Positions 1 to 7,130 of a stretch of 17,088 nt of DNA are shown here, in pieces. Below the pieces are notes generated by a model. The model made no database searches. It was not told the DNA's origin and was given only the letters and a program-made list of their open reading frames with translations. The stretch is from AC-69 sp044869895 (GTDB lineage Bacteria; Actinomycetota; UBA4738; HRBIN12), in NCBI GenBank assembly GCA_044869895.1, contig JBIOXZ010000166.1, positions 1 through 17,088 on the forward strand, read 5' to 3'. Each line of letters begins with the position of its first letter. Position 1 is the stretch's first letter. Made by a program: the position numbers and the translations under genes.

Positions 1-1
1 G

Positions 2-199
2 GCATTGACCGTGACCCAGAACCGGACGCTGAGCGAGCGCGACCTGGAGGTAGCCGTCCTGGACCGGAACCGGGAACGCCGGAAGTTTCGGCGCGTGACC
101 GACGCCGAGCTCCGCACGATCGTGCAGCAGGGGGGGCGCGGCGCTTCGCAGTCAACGGACGGCGGCGGGGCGGCTGACCGCCCGACGGGGAAGCCATGA
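2..199 (+). CDS. prcA: 20S proteasome alpha subunit PrcA, C-terminal end (partial)
   Basis: This is the last 65 codons of the proteasome alpha subunit; the reading frame is open to the left edge, so the gene begins outside the window. The segment LEVAVLDRNRERRKFRRVTD closely matches the C-terminal part of Mycobacterium tuberculosis PrcA (LEVAVLDANRPRRAFRRITG, recalled from memory). It is followed by a Gly/Ser-rich, probably disordered tail, as is usual for actinobacterial PrcA. PrcA forms the outer rings of the 20S core that degrades pupylated proteins. A TTG codon at 5 could be read as the start of a 64-residue protein, but the PrcA similarity shows it is internal. The stop codon TGA overlaps the pafA ATG in an ATGA junction, so the two genes are translationally coupled. 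The proteolytic subunit PrcB and Pup itself would lie upstream, outside the window. Confidence 0.88.
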   Translation, partial: ALTVTQNRTLSERDLEVAVLDRNRERRKFRRVTDAELRTIVQQGGRGASQSTDGGGAADRPTGKP

Positions 200-1554
200 A
201 GCGCCGAATCATGGGGCTCGAGAACGAGTACGGCCTGACCTGCACCCTCAACGGGCAGCGGCGGCTCTCGCCCGACAACGTCGCCCGCTACCTCTTCGAG
301 AAGGTGATCCCGGGCGCCCGCAACGCCAACGTCTTCCTGGAGAACGGGGCCCGCCTCTACCTCGACACCGGCTTCCACCCCGAGTACGCCACCCCCGAGT
401 GCGACGACATCATGGATCTGTGCATCCACGACAAGGCGGGGGGGCGGATCGTCGAGGACCTCCTGCACCAGGCCGAGAAGCGGCTGCGGGAGGACGGGAT
501 CTCCGGGAACATCCTCCTGTTCAAGAACAACACCGACTCGGCGGGGAACTCCTACGGCTGCCACGAGAACTATCTGGTCGCCCGGCAGGGCGAGTTCGCC
601 AGGATGGCCGATATCCTGATCCCGTTCTTCGTCACACGGCAGATCTACTGCGGGGCCGGGAAGGTGCTCCATGGGCCCCGGGGGGCACAGTTCTGCATCG
701 CCCAGCGGGCCGAACACATCTGGGAGGGCGTGTCGTCGGCCACGACGAGATCGCGTCCCATCATCAATACGCGGGACGAGCCCCATGCCGACGCCGAGCG
801 GTTCCGTCGCCTCCACGTGATCGTGGGGGACTCGAACATGAACGAGTGGACCACGTTCCTGAAGGTGGGCATCACCGACCTTGTGTTGCGGATGGTGGAG
901 GCCAACACTGTGATGCGCGACCTCACGCTGGAGAACCCCATCCGGGCCATCCGGGAGATCTCCCACGACATCGCGGGCAGGAAGCGGGTGCGGTTGGCCA
1001 ATGGACGGGAGCTCACCGCCATCGAGATCCAGGACGAGTACTACGAGCGAACGGCGAAATTCGTCGACCGTCGTGGGGGCGACCCCCAGACCAAGCAGCT
1101 GCTGCTGGAGTGGCGGGACGCCCTCGACGCGCTGGCCTCCCGGCAGCCGGAGACCCTTGCCCGGAAGGTGGACTGGGTGGCCAAGATGCTGATGATCGAG
1201 CGGTACCGAGGCAAGCATCAGCTGCCGTTGTCATCGCCGAAGGTGGCGCTGCTCGACCTGGCGTACCACGATGTCAACCGGAGTCGTGGGCTGTACTACC
1301 TGATGGAGCGGTCCGGGAAAGCCGAGCGGATGGTCAGCGAGAAGGACATCTCCCGTGGCATGCGCGAGCCTCCGCAGACCACCCGGGCCAAGCTCCGTGG
1401 CGACTTCATCAAGCACGCCAAGCAGAAGCGCCGTGACTACACGGTGGATTGGGTCCACCTGAAGCTGAACGACCAGGCCCAGCGCACGGTGCTGTGCAAG
1501 GACCCGTTCCGTTCGGTCGACGACCGTGTGGAGCAGCTCATCGCCCATATGTAG
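196..1554 (+). CDS. pafA: Pup--protein ligase PafA
   Basis: PafA uses ATP to join the C-terminal glutamate of Pup to lysines of target proteins, marking them for the proteasome. The protein has 452 residues, the same length as the M. tuberculosis enzyme as I recall it, and is collinear with it. Visible family signatures are RRIMGLENEYG near residues 3-13 with the conserved Glu9, the YLDTG stretch with the catalytic Asp at 57, FKNNTDSAGNSYGCHENY in the nucleotide-binding half, and AEHIWEGVSSATTRSRPI followed by NTRDEPHADAE. The C-terminal domain ends in KLNDQAQRTVLCKDPFR. The fold is carboxylate-amine ligase, related to glutamine synthetase and to the depupylase Dop. The conserved lengths and the TTRSRPIINTRDEPHAD block favour PafA over Dop. 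The ATG overlaps the prcA stop, with a modest GGGGAAG ribosome site just upstream. Its last 17 bases overlap the end of the convergent DUF222 gene. Confidence 0.97.
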   Translation: MKRRIMGLENEYGLTCTLNGQRRLSPDNVARYLFEKVIPGARNANVFLENGARLYLDTGFHPEYATPECDDIMDLCIHDKAGGRIVEDLLHQAEKRLREDGISGNILLFKNNTDSAGNSYGCHENYLVARQGEFARMADILIPFFVTRQIYCGAGKVLHGPRGAQFCIAQRAEHIWEGVSSATTRSRPIINTRDEPHADAERFRRLHVIVGDSNMNEWTTFLKVGITDLVLRMVEANTVMRDLTLENPIRAIREISHDIAGRKRVRLANGRELTAIEIQDEYYERTAKFVDRRGGDPQTKQLLLEWRDALDALASRQPETLARKVDWVAKMLMIERYRGKHQLPLSSPKVALLDLAYHDVNRSRGLYYLMERSGKAERMVSEKDISRGMREPPQTTRAKLRGDFIKHAKQKRRDYTVDWVHLKLNDQAQRTVLCKDPFRSVDDRVEQLIAHM

Positions 1555-2732
1555 GAGGCGGTGCCCGATCTTCTAGAGGGGAGCCGTCCGGCCGAAGGAA
1601 CACCGGTCTCTCTTGGACCATCTCCATCCTGAACCGCTGATGGATCAACCGATGATGCGGCCGGCACAGAAGGACCATGTTCGAGAGCGAGGTCGACCCT
1701 CCGTCGGCCCAGTGTTGGACGTGGTGAGCATCACACCACCCATGAGGACGGTCGCACCCAGGGAATCGGCAACCACCGTCCCGGACCACCACCGCCCGTC
1801 GCAACGAAGCCGGCACCACTGGAGTGCGACGCCCCACCTCGAGCGGCTCGGATCTTCCAATCGTGATGACCCGGGCGATGGAGGCATCGCCGGCCCACCG
1901 CCTGGCGGTCTCGGGGGTGATGGTGCCTGCGTCGCCCAGCTCGCACCGGAAGCCGGAGCGTCCTTCCAGCGCCTCCAGGTCCACCGTGATGGTGACGTGG
2001 GGACGCTCACCCGACACCTGCGGCCGGTCCGCCGAATCCAACCACCTGCGGCAGATCTCTCCCAACGCATCCACTCTTCGTTGGGCAAAGGTCCGGCGGT
2101 CGGTCCCAGGCTGTCGCTCCTCTGCGTCGAGCACGCTTCGAAGCGCGGTGATCAGGACCTGGCCGGACTCGGGATCGAGGTCGCCATCGACCCGCACCAT
2201 GCCCTCGAGGGTGGGGGAGACGTGGAGACGCCGAAGCTGGAACACACGCTCTGCATCCTCTTCCGCCCGGCGCTGATCGACGGCATCCCGCCAGTGGGCC
2301 ACCGCGCGCTTGAGATCGCGTATCGGAAGCGTCCCCGCTGTGTCCACGAGCGCTGCCTCCACACGAGAGAACTCAGCCGGGTCGACCTCGTGGGCCGCAA
2401 CCAGGACCGCCACGGCCGAGCGGGAGATCTCACCTTGTGACAACGCCTCACGTGTCCGGGGCAGGTGCTCGAGGGCTCGCGCCACGCGGACCAGCTGTGT
2501 CGCCGCGGAGAAGGCCATGCGGAACCGATGCGCAAGCCATGAAGAGATCGACAGGTATCCATCACGCCGGAAGGATCCCCGCCGGTCGATCTCGGCCGCG
2601 GCGAGCGAGCTCGCCTTCCACCACCCCGGCCGCCCGTTCGAGCTCAACGAAATCGGCCTCAAGCCCCACGTCGGATGCGTAGCGCAAGTCCTCGGCGCCA
2701 AGCTCGTCCAGGGCCGATCGCAGCGTGCTCAT
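1538..2732 (-). CDS. DUF222/HNH endonuclease, 13E12 family, frameshifted near its 5' end
   Basis: This belongs to the actinobacterial 13E12 family: an N-terminal DUF222 helical domain and a C-terminal HNH nuclease domain. The HNH part lies at about 1640-1771, with CRFPGC, then DAHHVQHW, an Asn in SLSNMVLL and CRPHHRLIH, so all expected metal and catalytic residues are present. The continuous frame covers 1538-2701, but its first roughly 35 codons look like non-coding translation. The natural N-terminus (MSTLRSALDELG, then LEADFVELERAAGVVEGELARR) is in another frame starting at 2732. The two frames join near 2594-2603: removing one base there gives ELARR-AEIDRRGSF, the family pattern. It is therefore a single-base frameshift, either a young pseudogene, a sequencing or assembly error, or rarely a programmed shift. 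The start at 2732 is supported by an SOS box 14 bp upstream. Its TGA overlaps the pafA 3' end. The molecular role of the family is not established; nuclease activity is inferred from HNH. Confidence 0.85.
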
Positions 2733-2739
2733 CCGCGAA

Positions 2740-2760
2740 TGGTTATCGAACACGCGTTCG
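2740..2760 (-). promoter_or_regulatory. LexA (SOS) box and -10 of the first DUF222/HNH gene
   Basis: Read on the minus strand, 2760-2747 is CGAACGCGTGTTCG, a full match to the Gram-positive/mycobacterial LexA box (CGAAC-N4-GTTCG). One base later comes TAACCA (2745-2740), a degenerate -10, then 7 bases and the ATG at 2732. The second DUF222 gene has the same arrangement. LexA bound here would cover the -10 and spacer region, so repression with induction by DNA damage is expected. In M. tuberculosis several 13E12-family genes are known LexA targets, which supports the call. Confidence 0.8.
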
Positions 2761-2896
2761 GATGGAAGTGAAGCGCGTCACACTCGGGGGAGATTCTTCC
2801 GGGAAGCACCGACAATGCCGGTAAACACGGTTGCCACGGAGAGATCGCACATCCCGTCCGGCAACGACCTTTGGCATAGGCGGAGAGAACCATCGA

Positions 2897-2903
2897 GGAG
2901 GGG
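2897..2903 (+). promoter_or_regulatory. Strong Shine-Dalgarno site fixing the VOC gene start
   Basis: GGAGGGG lies a few bases before the GTG at 2907 and decides the start of the VOC gene. It is the clearest ribosome site in the window. Several neighbouring genes instead seem to begin at or near their transcription starts. Confidence 0.7.
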
Positions 2904-2906
2904 ATC

Positions 2907-3245
2907 GTGAGCGCTGAATTCAGCCACGTATTCATGGTGGTGTCCGACCTCGATGCCCAGCGCCGCCTGTTCATCGATGCCATCGGGCTCCAGCTTCTCG
3001 TCGATGAGGGCAAGTACTTAGCGATCGGCGGGGATGAAGGGTTCCGTGTGGGATTGGAGCAGGGAGTTGCCAGAGGATGTGAAGGAACCGAGATCAACAT
3101 CCGGGTCGACGACCTGGATTCGGCATACACGCGGCTTCTCGAGGGTGGCGTAACGGTGGAGGGGCCGCCCGAGGAGCAGGAATGGGGTGTGCGACATGTC
3201 TGGTTTCGAGACGTCGACGGACGGCGAATGTCCGTCTTCTCGTGA
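2907..3245 (+). CDS. Small VOC-fold (glyoxalase/dioxygenase superfamily) protein
   Basis: This 112-residue protein has the two beta-alpha-beta-beta-beta repeats of the vicinal oxygen chelate fold. The first half starts FSHVFMVVSDLDAQRRLFID, followed by IGLQLL; the second starts TEINIRVDDLDSAYTRLLEGG and ends with VRHVWFRDVDGRRMSVF. His8 (FSHVF) sits where the first metal ligand normally lies. The usual glutamate after the final DPDGN-like turn is absent (DVDGRRMSVF), so a metal-dependent enzyme activity is doubtful and no substrate can be proposed. The GTG start is set by a strong Shine-Dalgarno site. The gene is divergent from the DUF222 gene and convergent with the DUF3866 gene, so it is probably transcribed alone. 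The 174 bp between it and the DUF222 start hold the SOS box and otherwise no element I can support. Confidence 0.8.
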   Translation: MSAEFSHVFMVVSDLDAQRRLFIDAIGLQLLVDEGKYLAIGGDEGFRVGLEQGVARGCEGTEINIRVDDLDSAYTRLLEGGVTVEGPPEEQEWGVRHVWFRDVDGRRMSVFS

Positions 3246-3326
3246 GCATGCACGTGTCACGCCCTCGCTAGCGCGCCGGCCGCTGCGATGAGCCGGAGTT
3301 TATGCGCTTGGCTCCGATACGAGTTG

Positions 3327-4439
3327 TCATCCATTGGCCCCTCGGTAGCGGCGTGACTCTTCTGCCATCCGACCGGCAAGGACGCCGGCCGCCCCTGCCG
3401 CCAGGAAGAACGCCCGGTCGACCCTGCGGGTCCGGCCCATCGACTCCACGTCGAAGCCCAGCTCGTCGAGCTTGGCGAGGGCCGGACGGCCGTCGACCTC
3501 GACCAGCTGATGCCGCTCCTCGAGCTTCCGACCCCTGAGCACCTCCCACACCGCGTCACGCTCGCGAGCGTCATCGAGGACGGGTACCGCGACGTTCGCC
3601 CCGGCCGTGCAGACCTTCTCCAGAATCGTGAGCGAATGGTGCGACACGACCCGGTGCCGCTCCCGTTGCTCCTCGAAGGACACGCGGAGCGCCGCCACGG
3701 ACCTGCCGCCGAGGGCCTCGGTGGCGTTCAGCGCGTGTCCGCTCCCGAGCGCGCTCACTCCCCACGTCGTGTCCGTCCCCAGGTTCCCGGGGCCGTCGGC
3801 CACGACCACCACGTCCGCCTCCAGCACCTCCACGGCGGCGAGGAGCCCGGTCCAGATCGTCACGGCTTCCAGCACCCCACCGAACGCCTGCCCGCAGGTG
3901 ATGAAGCCGTCGAGCAGCCCGGCGTCGCGCAACCTCGGCACGAGCCGAGAGAACGACCCGGGAAGCGCCGCCCCGTCGGTCATGACGTACGCGACGCGTC
4001 CAACACCGGATGCCTTCGCCCCCGCGGCGATCGGCCCGATCATCGAGTGCAATGGCGCGGCCACGACGGGCATTCCCCGAAGGCCCCGCGAGCCCTCCAA
4101 CAGATCGCGATGGCTCTCCTCGACCGACCGCACGGCCACTTGCTGTGGCGTGTACCGGGCCTTCATCACCCGGCCGCGGTGGGCGAGCTCGGTGGCCCGG
4201 TCGCCCTCCACCGCGATCACCAGGTGGAACCCTCCCGTCCCGAGGCCCAGCGCCACCGCCGTCGTGTTGAGCAGCACGACGTCTCCCACGCCGACAGGTC
4301 CCGTGAGGTCGGGGTAGGTCAGCGCCAAGGCCCGCTCGCCCTCGACCTCCACCTCCAGCTCGATCGCCCCGGGGCGTGACGCGCCCACCGACACGACCAC
4401 GCCACGACGCAGCCTGATGCCCGCCCGTTCGCCACCCAT
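3327..4439 (-). CDS. DUF3866 family protein of unknown function
   Basis: The 370-residue product matches my recollection of DUF3866, a family common in actinobacteria with no known biochemical role. Visible signatures are PLHSMIGPIAAG (about residues 130-140), YVMTDGAALPGSFSRLVPRL, CGQAFGGVLEAVTIWTGLLAA, ADVVVVADGPGNLGTDTTWG and RVSFEEQRERHRVVSHHSLT. The Gly-rich and His-containing stretches look like a ligand-binding or catalytic site, but I cannot say for what. I see no signal peptide, so it is probably cytoplasmic. The ATG at 4439 is preferred over the longer open frame reaching 4523, because the longer form would run into the pafB coding region and its first 28 residues are not family-like. 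A GATACT element ends 6 bases before this ATG. The gene is divergent from pafB, with only 23 bp between the two starts. It converges with the VOC gene across about 80 bp, in which I see no convincing terminator. Confidence 0.82.
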   Translation of the reverse strand: MGGERAGIRLRRGVVVSVGASRPGAIELEVEVEGERALALTYPDLTGPVGVGDVVLLNTTAVALGLGTGGFHLVIAVEGDRATELAHRGRVMKARYTPQQVAVRSVEESHRDLLEGSRGLRGMPVVAAPLHSMIGPIAAGAKASGVGRVAYVMTDGAALPGSFSRLVPRLRDAGLLDGFITCGQAFGGVLEAVTIWTGLLAAVEVLEADVVVVADGPGNLGTDTTWGVSALGSGHALNATEALGGRSVAALRVSFEEQRERHRVVSHHSLTILEKVCTAGANVAVPVLDDARERDAVWEVLRGRKLEERHQLVEVDGRPALAKLDELGFDVESMGRTRRVDRAFFLAAGAAGVLAGRMAEESRRYRGANG

Positions 4440-4462
4440 GGCCCGAGTATCATGCCGCACCG
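4440..4462. promoter_or_regulatory. Compact divergent promoter between DUF3866 gene and pafB
   Basis: Only 23 bp separate the two start codons. On the plus strand TATCAT (4448-4453) lies 9 bases before the pafB ATG. On the minus strand GATACT (4451-4446) lies 6 bases before the DUF3866 ATG. The two -10-like elements overlap, so both transcripts would be nearly leaderless and the two promoters could interfere with each other. No clear -35 box is seen on either side. Confidence 0.5.
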
Positions 4463-5413
4463 ATGCACCCGCTCGAGCGTCTGGTGAACCTGGTCGCGCT
4501 CCTGCTGGAGGCGCGACGTCCACTCACCTTCGAGCAGATCCGCGCGAAGATGCCCGAAGGCTACGGCCAGGACGACCTCCAGTCGGCCAAGCGCATGTTC
4601 GAACGCGACAAGGACGTCCTTCGCGACGTCGGGGTCCCCATCGAGGTCATCGCAACCGACGCGTGGGAGGTCGAGCAGGGCTACGTCATACTGAAGCACC
4701 GGTACTACCTGCCGGAGATCGACTTCACCCCGGAGGAGATCTCGGCCCTGTTCGTGGCGGCGCATGCCGGCGGACCCGACGATGCGGCCGAGCAGGCGGT
4801 GCGCAAGCTGCTGTACGGCACGGACGGCGGGCTGGTGGCCGGCGCGCCCTCGGCGCCACTCGCCGCCGAGGCGGGAGTCGTCGACGCTCGCCTGACCGCC
4901 GCGGCCGAGGCCATCGCGGAGCGACGGAGCGTTCGGTTCGCCTACCGGACCTCGCGGGGCGTCGAATCCGAACGCCACGTCGATCCCTGGGGATTGGTCT
5001 TCCGCGCCGGGCACTGGTACCTCGTGGGCCTGGACCGGGAACGACAGGAGATCCGGGCGTTCCGCTTGTCCAGAGCGGGCGGGGAGCTCCGGTTCGACGG
5101 GGAAGCCGGACGGCCACCGGAGGGCTTCCGGGCGGCGGAGCACGTGATCGGCGGACCCTTCGGCCCGGGGGAGCCCGAGGAGCGGGCCACGGTGGCGTTC
5201 TCGCCGGACGTCGCGTGGTGGGCGACCCGCGGAGTCCAGGGGGCGGTAATCGAGGACACCCGGAAGGACGGCTGGGTCCAGGTCAGCCTCCCGGCGGCCC
5301 CGGGTGACGCCCTGGCGTCGTGGATCCTGTCGTTCGGCCCGGACGCCGTGGCCGTCGCACCCGAGGCCCTTCGGGCCGAGATCGTTCGCCGGCTTGAGGC
5401 CGCGCTTCGATGA
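4463..5413 (+). CDS. pafB: WYL-domain transcriptional regulator PafB
   Basis: PafB pairs with PafC to activate the LexA-independent DNA-damage response of actinobacteria. The 316-residue protein has an N-terminal winged helix-turn-helix (about 1-70, LERLVNLVALLLEARRPLTF onward), a linker, and a WYL domain (about 140-210). The name-giving residues are seen literally as W185-Y186-L187 inside DPWGLVFRAGHWYLVGLD. A C-terminal WCX extension (about 230-316) follows. In mycobacteria pafB lies directly after pafA; here three genes separate them, but the order pafA, pafB, pafC is kept. Its stop overlaps the pafC ATG in an ATGA junction, so the two are made together. The upstream TATCAT element suggests its own, nearly leaderless promoter. 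WYL domains are thought to sense nucleic-acid ligands. The first of a tandem WYL pair beside this proteasome locus is most simply PafB. Confidence 0.93.
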   Translation: MHPLERLVNLVALLLEARRPLTFEQIRAKMPEGYGQDDLQSAKRMFERDKDVLRDVGVPIEVIATDAWEVEQGYVILKHRYYLPEIDFTPEEISALFVAAHAGGPDDAAEQAVRKLLYGTDGGLVAGAPSAPLAAEAGVVDARLTAAAEAIAERRSVRFAYRTSRGVESERHVDPWGLVFRAGHWYLVGLDRERQEIRAFRLSRAGGELRFDGEAGRPPEGFRAAEHVIGGPFGPGEPEERATVAFSPDVAWWATRGVQGAVIEDTRKDGWVQVSLPAAPGDALASWILSFGPDAVAVAPEALRAEIVRRLEAALR

Positions 5414-6384
5414 CCGGTCGACCTCGTCCCGCGGCGACGTCACGGGCGTCCGACCGGTTGCGGCGGCTGCTCGTGCTCGTGCCGTACCTGGTCAAGCATC
5501 CGGGGACGGAGCTGGCGGAGATAACGCGACTATTCGGGGTTCGCGAGGACGAGCTGACCTCGGATCTGAACCTGCTGTTCGTCTCGGGACTGCCACCGTA
5601 CGGACCGGGCGACCTGATCGGCGTGGCCATCGAGGACCAGCGGGTGTGGATCGACATGGCCGACTACTTCTCCCGTCCGCTCCGCCTGACCCGGGCGGAG
5701 GCGCTCGCCCTGTACCTTCGGGGGACCGCCCTGGCCGTGACGCCCGGCCTCCGCGAAGCCACGGCACTGGCCTCGGCACTGCGAAAGCTCGAGGAGCGCC
5801 TCGGCCCCGAGACCCTCGGCGAGTTGGCGGAGCGGGTGGAGGCCGCCGAGGGCGGGAAGCCCGCCGAGACCCTGGATGCCCTTCGGAAGGCCGTCGCCGG
5901 CAACGAGCGGGTGAGGATCGAGTACTACGCGGCCTCCTCCGCCGAGATCACGGCTCGGGAGGTCGACCCCGAGGAGGTGTTCTTCGCCATCGGGAACTGG
6001 TACGTGGCCGCCTTCGACCATCGCTCGGGGGAGGAGCGGCTGTTCCGGGCGGACCGGATCCGCTCGGTGGAGCCGACGGGCGAGCCCTTCGAGCCCCGAG
6101 GCCTGGCCGGCGCGGGGCGAGCCCTGTACACCCCCACGGAACGAGACGTGCCGGTTCGGCTGCTGCTGCACCCGGCGGCCCGGTGGGTGGGCGAGTACTA
6201 CGAGGTGGACGCGGAGACCGAGACGCCCGCCGGTGACCTCGAGGTGCAGCTCTCCGCGAGCCGTCTGGAGTGGGTGGCCCGGCTTGTCCTCCGCCTCGGG
6301 GGAGAGGCTGAAGTGTTGAGCCCACCCGAGCTGAAAGTCCGGGTCCGAGAGCTGGCCGGCCGGACGAAAGAATTGTACGAATAG
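5410..6384 (+). CDS. pafC: WYL-domain transcriptional regulator PafC
   Basis: This is the second half of the PafBC activator. The 324-residue protein has a short basic N-terminal tail, then a helix-turn-helix (about 14-60, RLRRLLVLVPYLVKHPGTEL, then EITRLFGV). The WYL domain lies at about 155-225 with WYV at 197-199 (FFAIGNWYVAAFD), and a C-terminal WCX-like domain runs to the end. The central arginines and the RSGEERLFRADRI stretch match the family. PafC here is of similar size to PafB but clearly diverged, as in Mycobacterium. The ATG lies in the pafB stop (ATGA), so translation is coupled. Downstream, 64 bp without a strong terminator lead to the zinc-ribbon gene. PafBC acts in the cytoplasm and in mycobacteria raises expression of recA and other repair genes after DNA damage. 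Confidence 0.92.
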   Translation: MTGRPRPAATSRASDRLRRLLVLVPYLVKHPGTELAEITRLFGVREDELTSDLNLLFVSGLPPYGPGDLIGVAIEDQRVWIDMADYFSRPLRLTRAEALALYLRGTALAVTPGLREATALASALRKLEERLGPETLGELAERVEAAEGGKPAETLDALRKAVAGNERVRIEYYAASSAEITAREVDPEEVFFAIGNWYVAAFDHRSGEERLFRADRIRSVEPTGEPFEPRGLAGAGRALYTPTERDVPVRLLLHPAARWVGEYYEVDAETETPAGDLEVQLSASRLEWVARLVLRLGGEAEVLSPPELKVRVRELAGRTKELYE

Positions 6385-6448
6385 AGTAGTCCCTTCCGGC
6401 CTTCGGACGCTAAACCGTTTCGATTGCCGGACCGATACTGGTCCTGAC

Positions 6449-6823
6449 ATGACCACCATCCGGACCACCTGCCCCCGCTGCGGCGAAGTGGACATGGGCC
6501 CCGAGGCCATCCTCCTCTCGGTCCTCCACGGCGGGCGGGAGGGAACTTACCGGTTCACCTGCCCCACCTGTCTCGACGGCGTGGAGAAGCGGGCCGACCG
6601 CAAGATCGTGGCGCTCCTGGTCTCGGCCGGCGTGGACGTCTCGGGCCGGGGCGAGGCCGAGGAGCGCACCATGCCGATGTTCGACGAGGAGTCCGAGGAG
6701 CAGGTGGACCCCCGCGGCCGGCTCCCCGAGGGCCCGGCGTTCACCATCGACGACCTCATCGACTTCCACTTCACCCTCCAGGACGACCGGCTCATCCGGG
6801 AGTTCCTGGCCGGGCAGCGCTGA
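6449..6823 (+). CDS. Small zinc-ribbon protein of unknown function
   Basis: I do not recognise a named family for this 124-residue protein. It opens with a zinc-ribbon: C8-P-R-C11 and C38-P-T-C41, about 26 residues apart, which would bind one zinc ion. The middle (about 50-95) is acidic and probably flexible. The last 30 residues (TIDDLIDFHFTLQDDRLIRE, then FL) form an amphipathic helical segment that looks like a partner-binding tail. There is no signal peptide or membrane segment, so it should be cytoplasmic. A GATACT element (6434-6439) ends 9 bases before the ATG and no Shine-Dalgarno is seen, as for several genes here. It lies between pafC and the tat genes, on the same strand. A role in nucleic-acid or protein binding would only be a guess from the ribbon. 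Confidence 0.75.
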   Translation: MTTIRTTCPRCGEVDMGPEAILLSVLHGGREGTYRFTCPTCLDGVEKRADRKIVALLVSAGVDVSGRGEAEERTMPMFDEESEEQVDPRGRLPEGPAFTIDDLIDFHFTLQDDRLIREFLAGQR

Positions 6824-6837
6824 GCCCACGGCTCGGC

Positions 6838-6843
6838 TAGCAT
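6838..6843 (+). promoter_or_regulatory. Predicted -10 element for a leaderless transcript
   Basis: TAGCAT is followed by exactly 7 bases and then the GTG at 6851. This spacing would put transcription start at the first base of the start codon. No Shine-Dalgarno precedes the GTG, which agrees. A -35 box is not evident. Confidence 0.5.
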
Positions 6844-6850
6844 CGTCCGC

Positions 6851-7066
6851 GTGACCACCGCGGCCGCCGTCTGGATCATCGTCGGCGTGGTGAGCACCCT
6901 GGCCATCGCCGTCGTGCTGGTGGGATTGGTTCGCCACGTGTTCCTGCTCGGCCGGACCCTCCGCAGGTTCCAGGAGGAGGTACAGCCCATCGCCGAGGAC
7001 ATCGCGGCGGAGGGGGAGCGGGCGTCGTCGAGGGCCGCGGGCCTTCCGACGGGGAAGCCGCGGTAG
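6851..7066 (+). CDS. Small single-pass membrane protein with a cytoplasmic helix
   Basis: This 71-residue protein has one strong membrane helix (about 5-27, VWIIVGVVSTLAIAVVLVGL). A basic, amphipathic segment (about 28-56, RHVFLLGRTLRRFQEEVQPI onward) and a short Ser/Arg-rich tail follow. Arginines after the helix predict that the C-terminus faces the cytoplasm. The layout recalls DUF948-type proteins and, loosely, TatA (membrane helix, then amphipathic helix), but no TatA sequence signature such as FG-x-x-LP is present. It sits 64 bp before tatA. The GTG start is supported by a -10 element 7 bases upstream. The function is unknown, and a role with the Tat system is only suggested by position and topology. 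Confidence 0.65.
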   Translation: MTTAAAVWIIVGVVSTLAIAVVLVGLVRHVFLLGRTLRRFQEEVQPIAEDIAAEGERASSRAAGLPTGKPR

Positions 7067-7096
7067 GGGCGGGGGCCCTTCTCGAACCTCGCGCAG

Positions 7097-7102
7097 TAGA
7101 AT
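7097..7102 (+). promoter_or_regulatory. Predicted -10 element upstream of tatA
   Basis: TAGAAT lies 28 bases before the tatA ATG, so transcription would begin near 7109 with a leader of about 20 nt. It is one of several TAG-starting -10-like hexamers in the window. No matching -35 box is seen. Confidence 0.4.
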
Positions 7103-7130
7103 CGCCACGGGCGCCTGCCCACCCGACGAG

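Noticed and set aside
5..199. A 64-residue frame directly before pafA, the size expected for Pup.
   Set aside because: It lacks the C-terminal Gly-Gly-Gln/Glu of Pup, and its first half matches the C-terminal part of PrcA; the frame is also open to the window edge.
3246..3326. Possible bidirectional terminator between the convergent VOC and DUF3866 genes.
   Set aside because: Only a CCGGC/GCCGG stem of five pairs with an 11-base loop and a three-T stretch is seen, which is too weak to call.
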